Source: Clostridia bacterium
Lineage (GTDB): Bacteria > Bacillota > Clostridia > Christensenellales > Aristaeellaceae
Length of the DNA stretch: 64,000 nt
Direction: 5' to 3'
NCBI GenBank assembly: GCA_017460395.1
Contig: JAFUBA010000167.1
Location: 1 to 64,000 of the forward strand
Shown here: piece after piece, positions 25,926 to 32,662 of the stretch
Numbering within the stretch: position 1 is the first letter of the stretch
How the letters are laid out: each line of letters starts with the position of its first letter
Translations under genes and position numbers: made by a program
Notes under the pieces: model-generated
The model's database searches: none
What the model was told of the DNA's origin: nothing
Seen by the model: only the letters and a program-made list of their open reading frames with translations

Positions 25926-25977
25926 GACCAAGAAGTTGTGAAATGTGCAGACAGGGCAAGGCCCTGTCTGCATTTTT
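25910..25977 (+). promoter_or_regulatory. Terminator/antiterminator switch (attenuator)
   Basis: Terminator: GCAGACAGGGC (25947-25957), loop AAG, GCCCTGTCTGC (25961-25971), then ATTTTT. Competing pairing: GCCCATCTGC at 25910-25919, covering Cys codon 23, can pair with the terminator's 5' arm (GCAG with CTGC, GGGC with GCCC, small internal loop). A ribosome stalled at Cys codons 8-15 would leave this segment free; one reaching the stop codon would cover it and allow termination. Confidence 0.7.
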
Positions 25978-25992
25978 GTTTCCCATGCCAGG

Positions 25993-26036
25993 AACCGGTA
26001 TGGACAGGCAAAAATGCCGTCCTATCGGTTCTTTTT
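25993..26036 (+). terminator. Second tandem terminator in the leader
   Basis: A long hairpin with two bulges: AACCGGTATGGACAGGCA pairs with TGCCGTCCTATCGGTT around AAAA, followed by CTTTTT. It lies 16 bases after the first T-tract, so the operon is guarded by two terminators in series. Confidence 0.65.
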
Positions 26037-26098
26037 GTATGTGATCTGCCAGCACGCAGGACATTTATGCGTACAGGACACAAAAAGGAGGCACCGTC

Positions 26099-26605
26099 AT
26101 GCCACGTATTTTGCCGATCAATCCGGATACCGCATCTGAACAGGTCCGTGAGGCCGTCAGGAATCACCTTGACATGGGCTATCACCTGACAAATGAGAAG
26201 CGGACACTTCTGCACAATGTGACCGCCTTTGAGGCGCTGGAAGCCCAGTCCTATGCGGTGGACAGGGAGCTGCAGCGCCTGGTGGGAAAGAGGGCGGCAG
26301 ACTTCTTTGAATATGCCATCTCCCTGGAAAATGACTGTATCGTCTGTACCACCTACTTTGGAAAACTGCTTCGCAGCATGGGGATTACGGACTTTGAGCA
26401 CTTCGCCTTCACCAGGGAGGAAGAGCTCATGATGGCCTATGGACGGGCCATTGCAAGGAATCCAAAGGAGATACCGGACGAGATGTTTTCACAGCTCAGG
26501 GAAACGTTTGACGAGGAGACCATTGTGGTGATGACCACCATGGCGGTGTTTATGATCGCCAACAATGTATTTAACGATGCCCTTCAGGTGGAAGCAGAGC
26601 CCTGA
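26099..26605 (+). CDS. AhpD-like / carboxymuconolactone decarboxylase family protein
   Basis: 168 residues, all helical. The active motif is E77-N-D-C80-I-V-C83, matching the E-x-x-C-x-x-C core of AhpD-type alkylhydroperoxidases; the His three residues after the second Cys is Tyr86 here. AAAAAGGAGG lies upstream. It is the first gene of the sulfur operon behind the Cys attenuator. It could act as a thiol peroxidase or disulfide reductase protecting cysteine synthesis; this link is inference. Confidence 0.75.
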   Translation: MPRILPINPDTASEQVREAVRNHLDMGYHLTNEKRTLLHNVTAFEALEAQSYAVDRELQRLVGKRAADFFEYAISLENDCIVCTTYFGKLLRSMGITDFEHFAFTREEELMMAYGRAIARNPKEIPDEMFSQLRETFDEETIVVMTTMAVFMIANNVFNDALQVEAEP

Positions 26606-26657
26606 GCAGGGAGCAGAGAAAGATGTACAGGTCTAGATGAAGAGGAGGAAAAAAGGC

Positions 26658-27815
26658 ATGGCAGAATACAGACATGCGGAATCTGCAGTGATTCACGGCG
26701 GACAGACGACGGACCCGGCGACAGGCGCGGTGAATGTGCCCATCTACCAGACATCCACCTTCCAGCAGAAAGGGCTGGGGCTGGAACCAAAGTGGGAATA
26801 TGCAAGAACAGGCAATCCGACGCGTGCTGCCTTGGAGCGGCTGATTGCAGAGCTTGAGGAAGGGGAGGCGGGTTTCGCCTTTGCCTCCGGTATGGCGGCC
26901 ATCACGGCAGTCCTGTCGCTGTTTCAGACGGGTGACAGGGTATTGATCTCCAAAAATGTGTACGGCGGCACCTACAGGGTGCTGGACCAGGTATTCCAGC
27001 AGTTCGGCCTGAAATATGCCATGGCCGACACGGAAGACCTAAGCGTTCTGAGGGGGCAGATCACAGAGGATGTGAAGGCCATCCTGGTGGAGAGTCCGGC
27101 CAATCCCCTGATGACCGTCACGGATCTTGCGGGCGTGGCAGGCATCGCGAAAAGCCAGGGGGTCCTGACGATTGTGGATAACACCTTCATGACGCCCTAC
27201 CTTCAAAAGCCGCTGGTGCTGGGGGCAGACATTGTGCTTCACAGCGGCACGAAGTACCTGGGCGGGCACAGCGATGTGGTGGCGGGCCTGGTGGCCGTGA
27301 AGGATGCGGCACTTGCAAAGCGCCTGGCATTCATTCAAAATGCCACTGGCGGTGTCCTGGGTCCCCAGGACTCCTTCCTGATCATCCGGGGCATCAAGAC
27401 GCTGGCGGTGCGCATGGACAGACATGTGGAGAATGCGGAAAAGGTGGCCGCATTTCTTCAAAACCACAGCGCGGTTGCAAGCGTGTTCTACCCCGGCCTC
27501 CCCACAGCTCAGGGGTATGAGATCAACCGGCGGCAGGGTAAAAACGGCGGTGCGATGATCTCCTTCGAGCTGGATGACGGGCATGACTATCGGACCTTCT
27601 TTTCTTCCCTGAAGCTGATTGCCCTGGCAGAAAGCCTTGGCGGCGTCGAGTCACTGGTCTGCCATCCTGCGACCATGACGCATGCATCCATTCCAGCTCA
27701 GATCCGCAGAAAGGTGGGCATCACCGACAACCTGATCCGGCTGTCCACCGGCATTGAACATATTGACGATCTTCTGTCGGACCTGGACCAGGCGATCAGG
27801 GCAAGCGAGCGATAA
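26658..27815 (+). CDS. Trans-sulfuration PLP enzyme (cystathionine gamma-lyase/synthase family)
   Basis: 385 residues from ATG 26658 (AGGAGG upstream). The PLP lysine is K199 in HSGTKYLGGHSD, and YGGTYR (102-107) is the phosphate-binding and Tyr motif. The family includes cystathionine gamma-synthase, gamma-lyase (MccB) and homocysteine lyases, which cannot be separated by motif alone. Next to a cysteine-synthase-type gene, the pair resembles the MccB-MccA reverse trans-sulfuration route from homocysteine to cysteine. Regulation by a Cys-codon leader fits a cysteine-producing role. Confidence 0.85.
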   Translation: MAEYRHAESAVIHGGQTTDPATGAVNVPIYQTSTFQQKGLGLEPKWEYARTGNPTRAALERLIAELEEGEAGFAFASGMAAITAVLSLFQTGDRVLISKNVYGGTYRVLDQVFQQFGLKYAMADTEDLSVLRGQITEDVKAILVESPANPLMTVTDLAGVAGIAKSQGVLTIVDNTFMTPYLQKPLVLGADIVLHSGTKYLGGHSDVVAGLVAVKDAALAKRLAFIQNATGGVLGPQDSFLIIRGIKTLAVRMDRHVENAEKVAAFLQNHSAVASVFYPGLPTAQGYEINRRQGKNGGAMISFELDDGHDYRTFFSSLKLIALAESLGGVESLVCHPATMTHASIPAQIRRKVGITDNLIRLSTGIEHIDDLLSDLDQAIRASER

Positions 27816-27831
27816 GGGGGAGGAAAAGGCC

Positions 27832-28743
27832 ATGGCAGTATATCAGTCAATGCAGGACCTCATTGGAAACACGCCGCTGGTGCGGCTGAAACACCTGGGT
27901 TTCCCGGAGGAAGCGAGGGTCTTTGCAAAGCTGGAGCTCTGGAATCCCAGTGGGTCTGTCAAGGACAGGACCGGGCTGTATATGGTGAAGGATGCAGAGG
28001 AGCAGGGCCTGCTGAAGCGCGGCGGAACGATCGTGGAGGCAACGGCAGGAAATACCGGCCTTGGTATTGCCTTTGCAGCGCTCAACCGGGGATATCGTGT
28101 GATCTTTGTGGTGCCCACCAAGTTCTCTCAGGAAAAGCAGACCCTGCTGCGGGCACTTGGCTCTGAGATTATCAACACGCCCCGGGAGGGCGGCATGCTG
28201 GGTGCTGAGGAGAAGGCCAATGAAATCCGCGCATCCATCCCGGGTGCGATCTCCCTGGAGCAGTTCCATAACCCTGCAAACCCAAAAGCTCACTATGAGA
28301 CCACGGGCAGGGAGATCTGGGAGGATCTGGGGGAGAGTCTCCAGTACTTTGTGGCAGGGGCCGGCAGCGGCGGCACATACAGCGGCGCGCTCAGATATAT
28401 CAAGGAGCAGAAGCCCTCTGTGGAAGGCGTGCTGGCAGACCCTGTCGGGTCCACCATGGGCGGCGGCGAGCACGGGGATTACGACATTGAGGGTATCGGC
28501 AATGATTTCATTGCCGATACGATGGACATCCATCTGGTGGACAGGGTGATCAAGGTGACGGATACAGAGGCATTTGAGAACGCACGCCTTCTGGCAAGCA
28601 GAGAAGGAATCTTTGCCGGATCATCCTCGGGCGCGGCCCTGGCCGCTGTGCGAAAGCTCGTTCAGAGCGGAGCGCGGGGCACCATTGTGACCATTTTCCC
28701 CGACAGGGGCGACCGGTATTTCAGCAAAAAACTGTATGACTGA
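27832..28743 (+). CDS. Cysteine synthase / cystathionine beta-synthase family protein
   Basis: 303 residues, one PLP fold type II domain, no regulatory CBS pair. The PLP lysine is K44 in NPSGSVKDRTG. GNTGLGIA is the substrate loop, GAGSGGTYSG binds the PLP phosphate, and FAGSSSGAAL is the pyridine-N serine site. The start ATG 27832 lies 16 bp after the previous gene with GGGGGAGG upstream. It makes cysteine from O-acetylserine and sulfide, or cystathionine with homocysteine (MccA-like). The second is favoured by its pairing with the trans-sulfuration enzyme. Confidence 0.88.
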   Translation: MAVYQSMQDLIGNTPLVRLKHLGFPEEARVFAKLELWNPSGSVKDRTGLYMVKDAEEQGLLKRGGTIVEATAGNTGLGIAFAALNRGYRVIFVVPTKFSQEKQTLLRALGSEIINTPREGGMLGAEEKANEIRASIPGAISLEQFHNPANPKAHYETTGREIWEDLGESLQYFVAGAGSGGTYSGALRYIKEQKPSVEGVLADPVGSTMGGGEHGDYDIEGIGNDFIADTMDIHLVDRVIKVTDTEAFENARLLASREGIFAGSSSGAALAAVRKLVQSGARGTIVTIFPDRGDRYFSKKLYD

Positions 28744-28780
28744 GGCGAAATAAGCAAGGTAATCAATCGAGGTGGTATCC

Positions 28781-29704
28781 ATGACACTGCAGCAGCTGAA
28801 TGACGTCATAGCAATCGCAGAGACAGGTTCCTTCAACCGGGCAGCGGAGCGGCTGTATATCGCACAGCCGTCTCTCACCGGGGCGATCAAAGAACTGGAG
28901 AAGGAACTGGGTGTCATATTGTTTAACAGAAGCGGGCGCGGGGCGACGCTGACGGCAGAGGGCGTCAATTTCCTGCCGTATGCAAGGTCCGTGATCATGC
29001 AGTACCAGAACCTGCTGGATGCATACGGGAAAGCCGGGGGTCACAGACAGAAATTTGCTGTCTCCACCCAGCATTATTCCTTTGCGGTGAAGGCCTTTTC
29101 CAATCTGACAAGGGCTTATGACGTGGCGGAATATGAGTTTGCCATCCGGGAAACCAGAACCCAGCAGGTGATCGATGATGTGGCCGCCGGCAGGAGCGAG
29201 ATCGGGATACTGTATCTCAGCGACTTCAACCGGAAGGTACTGACCAAGATCCTCAGTGAGAACAGCCTCACCTTTCACCACCTCGTGGACTGCCATGCCT
29301 ATGTATATCTGTGGAGCGGGCATCCGCTGACAAAACAGAAGTCCATCTCCTTTGACGATCTCACACCCTACCCGTGCCTTTCCTTTGAGCAGGGGGAGAA
29401 CAGCAATTTCTATCTCGCCGAGGAGATCCTCTCCACCAATGAATATCCAAGGATCATCAAATGCTGTGACCGGGCGACCATTCTCAACCTGATGGTCGGC
29501 GCCCTGGGGTATACCCTGTGCTCCGGCATCATCTGTGAGGAGCTGAATGGGGATGACTATGTGGCCATTCCCTATGAAGCTGATGAGGCGAATCCCAACA
29601 GCACCATGGAGATCGGGTATCTGACACGAAAAAACAGTCTGCTCAGCACGCTCGGGGAGCAGTATGTGCAGGAGCTGCAGAAGTATCTGCAGCAGGAGGC
29701 GTGA
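28781..29704 (+). CDS. LysR-family transcriptional regulator
   Basis: 307 residues from ATG 28781 (CGAGGTGG upstream; a GTG at 28772 is possible). The N-terminal winged helix is LQQLNDVIAIAETGSFNRAA with AQPSLTGAIKELEKELG as recognition helix. The rest is the two-lobe effector domain. It follows the cysteine-synthase-type gene by 37 bp and precedes metY, which has a LysR-like T-N11-A dyad in its promoter. A CysL/CysB-like role in sulfur control, sensing O-acetylserine or a similar signal, is likely but unproven. Confidence 0.88.
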   Translation: MTLQQLNDVIAIAETGSFNRAAERLYIAQPSLTGAIKELEKELGVILFNRSGRGATLTAEGVNFLPYARSVIMQYQNLLDAYGKAGGHRQKFAVSTQHYSFAVKAFSNLTRAYDVAEYEFAIRETRTQQVIDDVAAGRSEIGILYLSDFNRKVLTKILSENSLTFHHLVDCHAYVYLWSGHPLTKQKSISFDDLTPYPCLSFEQGENSNFYLAEEILSTNEYPRIIKCCDRATILNLMVGALGYTLCSGIICEELNGDDYVAIPYEADEANPNSTMEIGYLTRKNSLLSTLGEQYVQELQKYLQQEA

Positions 29705-29715
29705 GGCAAGTAAAG

Positions 29716-29734
29716 TTATAGGAATTTTCTATAA
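29716..29734 (+). promoter_or_regulatory. Dyad upstream of metY, LysR-type site
   Basis: TTATAG-GAATTTT-CTATAA, perfect 6-bp arms, centred about 30 bp upstream of the -35. It contains a T-N11-A pattern, as expected for a LysR regulator, and a LysR gene ends 12 bp before it. Confidence 0.5.
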
Positions 29735-29754
29735 AAATCGATTGATGTTTCGTA

Positions 29755-29784
29755 TTGGACAATAACCCGGCATGTCGATAGAAT
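29755..29784 (+). promoter_or_regulatory. Promoter of metY
   Basis: TTGGAC (29755-29760), 18-bp spacer, TAGAAT (29779-29784). Confidence 0.5.
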
Positions 29785-29815
29785 ATAGACATCACATCGA
29801 AAGGAAGTATCGGTC

Positions 29816-29878
29816 ATGCGATCATTCTTTGAAGCGTACGCCGTGCTGCTGAGCCGGAATCGAATGTGCAGGTTATGA
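29816..29878 (+). CDS. Short leader ORF before metY, 20 residues
   Basis: AAGGAAG at 29801-29807 lies eight bases before the ATG. The peptide starts MRSFFEAYAV and ends RNRMCRL, with Met and Cys adjacent at codons 17-18. It is the only short frame with a good ribosome site in the 312-bp gap between the LysR gene and metY. No intrinsic terminator follows; two small hairpins (29934-29951 and 29978-29992) lack T-tracts. A regulatory leader for a Met/Cys enzyme is possible. Confidence 0.4.
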   Translation: MRSFFEAYAVLLSRNRMCRL

Positions 29879-30016
29879 TGATGCTGCCGCGCCTGCCACG
29901 AAAGAGGGCAGAGTACATTACGCGAATGAACCGATGAATCCACATGGATTCACCACCGCCATGTATGAAATCAGGATGGGGCAAGCCCCAAATAAAGAAG
30001 CGAAGGAGAAATCATC

Positions 30017-31321
30017 ATGTCAGATATCAGGAATTCCGCCAACTGGTCCTTTGAGACCAGGCAGCTCCACATTGGCCAGGAACAGGCCGATGCAGTCACC
30101 GATGCCCGTGCTGTCCCGATCTATGCGACCACGTCCTATGTGTTCCATAACAGCGAACACGCCGCCGACCGTTTTGGCCTTCGGGATGCAGGCAACATCT
30201 ACGGCCGTCTGACCAACCCGACCCAGGGAGTCTTCGAGGAGCGCATCGCGTCTCTGGAAAATGGCTCTGCGGCTCTGGCAGTGGCTTCCGGCGCTGCGGC
30301 GATCACCTACACCTTCCAGGCACTGGCAAAGGCCGGAGAGCACATTGTGGCTTCCAAGACGATCTATGGCGGCACCTATAACCTCCTGGCCCACACCCTG
30401 CCCCTGACCTCCAGCATCACGACGACCTTTGTGGATCCGGAAGTGGAGGGCAGCTTTGAGGCGGCCATCCAGGACAATACCAAGGCGATCTTCATCGAAA
30501 CCCTGGGCAACCCCAACAGCAACATCGTGGACATTGAGGAGATCGCGAAGATCGCCCATGCCCATGGTATCCCGCTGGTGGTGGACTCCACTTTCGCCAC
30601 GCCCTATCTGGTGCGCCCCATTGACTATGGTGCCGACATTGTGGTACACTCGGCCACCAAGTTTATTGGTGGTCACGGCACAGCCATCGGCGGCGTGATC
30701 GTGGAGGGAGGAAAGTTCGACTGGAAGAAGAGCGGAAAGTATCCATGGATCAGCGAGCCCAACCCCAGCTATCACGGGATTGCCTTCTATGATGCTGTAG
30801 GCCCTGCTGCCTTCGCTACCTACATCCGCGCCATCCTTCTGCGCGACACAGGATCAACCCTGTCGCCCTTCCATGCTTTCATCTTCTTGCAGGGCCTTGA
30901 GACGCTCTCCCTGCGCGTGGAGCGCCATGTGGAGAACGCTCTGAAGATCGTGGAATATCTCGCTGCACATCCGCAGGTGGAGGCGGTCCATCATCCGTCC
31001 CTGCCCACGGAGCCGAGCCACGCACTGTATCAGAAGTACTTCCCCAACGGTGGCGGCAGCATTTTCACCTTTGAGATCAAGGGTGACAGCGACACAGCGA
31101 AGAAGTTCATCGACAATCTTGCGATCTTCTCTCTGCTGGCCAACGTGGCTGACGTCAAATCCCTGGTGATCCATCCCTACACCACGACCCACAGCCAGCT
31201 GACCGATGAGGAACTGCTGGATCAGGGTATCCGTCCCAACACGATCCGTCTTTCCATCGGCACGGAGAACGTGAAGGATCTGATCGCAGCACTCGATGCT
31301 GCCTTTGAGGCCGTGAAGTAA
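30017..31321 (+). CDS. metY: O-acetylhomoserine sulfhydrylase (aminocarboxypropyltransferase)
   Basis: 434 residues, longer than the enzyme at 26658 (385), as usual for O-acetylhomoserine/O-acetylserine sulfhydrylases. FETRQLHIGQE near the N-terminus and TFVDPEV are typical of this branch. The PLP lysine is K215 in HSATKFIGGHG; YGGTYNL binds the phosphate. It makes homocysteine from O-acetylhomoserine and sulfide (or cysteine-type products). AAGGAG precedes the ATG. It is transcribed separately from the Cys-attenuated operon, with its own promoter and short leader. Confidence 0.9.
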   Translation: MSDIRNSANWSFETRQLHIGQEQADAVTDARAVPIYATTSYVFHNSEHAADRFGLRDAGNIYGRLTNPTQGVFEERIASLENGSAALAVASGAAAITYTFQALAKAGEHIVASKTIYGGTYNLLAHTLPLTSSITTTFVDPEVEGSFEAAIQDNTKAIFIETLGNPNSNIVDIEEIAKIAHAHGIPLVVDSTFATPYLVRPIDYGADIVVHSATKFIGGHGTAIGGVIVEGGKFDWKKSGKYPWISEPNPSYHGIAFYDAVGPAAFATYIRAILLRDTGSTLSPFHAFIFLQGLETLSLRVERHVENALKIVEYLAAHPQVEAVHHPSLPTEPSHALYQKYFPNGGGSIFTFEIKGDSDTAKKFIDNLAIFSLLANVADVKSLVIHPYTTTHSQLTDEELLDQGIRPNTIRLSIGTENVKDLIAALDAAFEAVK

Positions 31322-31343
31322 AACCCAAAGCGAACAAAACGAT

Positions 31344-31378
31344 AAGAGGGGATGCGGAACTTGGCCGCATCCCCTCTT
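31344..31378 (+). terminator. 14-bp hairpin between metY and the ECF gene
   Basis: AAGAGGGGATGCGG pairs perfectly with CCGCATCCCCTCTT across a 7-base loop. GACTGC follows instead of Ts, so termination may be partial, allowing some readthrough into the ECF gene 36 bp later. Confidence 0.55.
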
Positions 31379-31413
31379 GACTGCAACTTGCACATCCTGA
31401 GGAGGTGTTGTAT

Positions 31414-31959
31414 ATGCAGGAGAAAACCGGACAGTTTCTTCTCCGCCGCGGTTCGATTTCGTGGCTGACCACAACGGCCATTCTGATGGGCATGAACATT
31501 GTCCTGTCCCTGAGTATTTTCAGTATTCCCGTGCCAGGCGGGCATCTGTATTTCTGCGATGCGGTGATCAACACGGCAGCCATCTTGCTGGATCCGCTGG
31601 CGGCCTTCATCGTGGGCGGCGTGGGATCGTTTTTGGGAGACTTTTTCTTCTATCCCGCACCGATGTTTGTTTCACTTGTGACCCACGGGCTTCAGGCGGT
31701 GGTGGTATCTATCGTGTCGCACAGGCTTGCAACAAATCGGCAGGCTCTTGCATCCTCCATCGCGGTCTTCCTTGGCTCCATCGTGATGGTCGTGGGATAT
31801 ACGCTGGGTCGCGCCTATGTCTACTCTACACCGGAGTATGCGATCCTGAAGCTGCCCTTTGAGATCCTTCAGGCGGGCTTTGGTGCGGTGGTGGCCATAT
31901 TGCTTCTCTATCCCATGCATGTGCGTTCCGCCTTTGCACGCATCATGCGTTTGCGCTGA
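31414..31959 (+). CDS. ECF transporter S component
   Basis: 181 residues from ATG 31414 (GAGGAGG upstream) with five to six hydrophobic helices. ILMGMNIVLSLSIFSIPVPG near the start and LYFCDAVINTAAILLDPLAA resemble ECF-type substrate-binding membrane proteins. The energising module (EcfA, EcfT) is not in the window, as usual for group II ECF transporters that share it. The substrate vitamin or metabolite is unknown. Proximity to metY suggests a sulfur-related compound, but this is weak. Confidence 0.7.
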   Translation: MQEKTGQFLLRRGSISWLTTTAILMGMNIVLSLSIFSIPVPGGHLYFCDAVINTAAILLDPLAAFIVGGVGSFLGDFFFYPAPMFVSLVTHGLQAVVVSIVSHRLATNRQALASSIAVFLGSIVMVVGYTLGRAYVYSTPEYAILKLPFEILQAGFGAVVAILLLYPMHVRSAFARIMRLR

Positions 31960-31968
31960 CCAGATTCA

Positions 31969-32004
31969 GCCAGAGATTCACAGACAGGATCTCTGGCTTT
32001 TTTC
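31969..32004 (+). terminator. Terminator after the ECF gene
   Basis: GCCAGAGAT pairs with ATCTCTGGC over an 11-base loop, followed by TTTTTTCT. Confidence 0.8.
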
Positions 32005-32141
32005 TTTGCCTCTGTGTGCGCTGCTTGTAGCCTTGCAGGATAAAGTCGTGTGATGCCCTTGAAAAGAAGGGAAAGGTGTTTATACTGAGCATCACTTGTT
32101 CCGGCGTGCGGGACAGCATCTACACGGGGAGGGAACAGAAC

Positions 32142-32609
32142 ATGGTGATCAGACTGGCATATGAAGAGGATCTGCAGAAGGTCAATGTGCTGAGACGACA
32201 GGTCAATCAGCTGCATGTGGAAGGGAAGCCGGACGTCTTCAAGCCGGGTTTTCCGGACAAGCTGAGAGACTATATACAGGTGATCTTCCGGGACCCTGAG
32301 CAGTGGATCGTCATCGCCTGCGAGGGGGAAGATGTCTGCGGCTTTGCGGTTCTCCATCACATTGTGCGGCCCGAGTCGCCGTTTATGTATGAGCGGAATT
32401 TTCTTGATGTCGACGAATTCTGCGTGGACAGCAGGTGGCGCAGGCGGGGCGTCGGCACCCAGCTCATGGACTTTATCCGGGCATTTGCCCGGGAGAAGAA
32501 TTTTCACAGGATCGAGCTGAACATGTGGGAGTTCAATCAGGACGCCCTGGCCTTCTATGAGGCGGCCGGGTTCACCACCTTCAGGCGCTACATGGAAATG
32601 TATGTGTAG
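32142..32609 (+). CDS. GNAT-family N-acetyltransferase
   Basis: 155 residues from ATG 32142, with GGGGAGGG upstream; an earlier in-frame start at 32076 lacks a site. The acetyl-CoA loop is VDSRWRRRGVGTQLMDFI (about 101-118), matching R-x-x-G-x-G. The C-terminal part has LNMWEFNQDALAFYEAAGF, the common ending of GNAT enzymes with the Tyr general acid. The substrate is unknown. It is a single-gene unit ending at a shared bidirectional terminator. Confidence 0.85.
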   Translation: MVIRLAYEEDLQKVNVLRRQVNQLHVEGKPDVFKPGFPDKLRDYIQVIFRDPEQWIVIACEGEDVCGFAVLHHIVRPESPFMYERNFLDVDEFCVDSRWRRRGVGTQLMDFIRAFAREKNFHRIELNMWEFNQDALAFYEAAGFTTFRRYMEMYV

Positions 32610-32624
32610 GGACTTCGGAAAACA

Positions 32625-32657
32625 GCAGCCGAAAGAGCGAGATGCTCTTTCGGCTGC
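32625..32657. terminator. Bidirectional terminator
   Basis: GCAGCCGAAAGAGC and GCTCTTTCGGCTGC form a 14-bp perfect stem between convergent genes (GNAT and GH13). Confidence 0.7.
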
Positions 32658-32662
32658 TTCAA

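Noticed and set aside
25844..26044. 66-residue frame overlapping the Cys leader, from GTG
   Set aside because: The AGGAGG is too close to the GTG and ideal for the ATG at 25851; the frame would run through both terminators.
29934..30212. 92-residue frame overlapping the metY start
   Set aside because: No ribosome site and out of frame with the clearly coding metY.
31322..31413. Riboswitch before the ECF gene
   Set aside because: Only a single long hairpin is seen; no known riboswitch core could be recognised in so short a leader.
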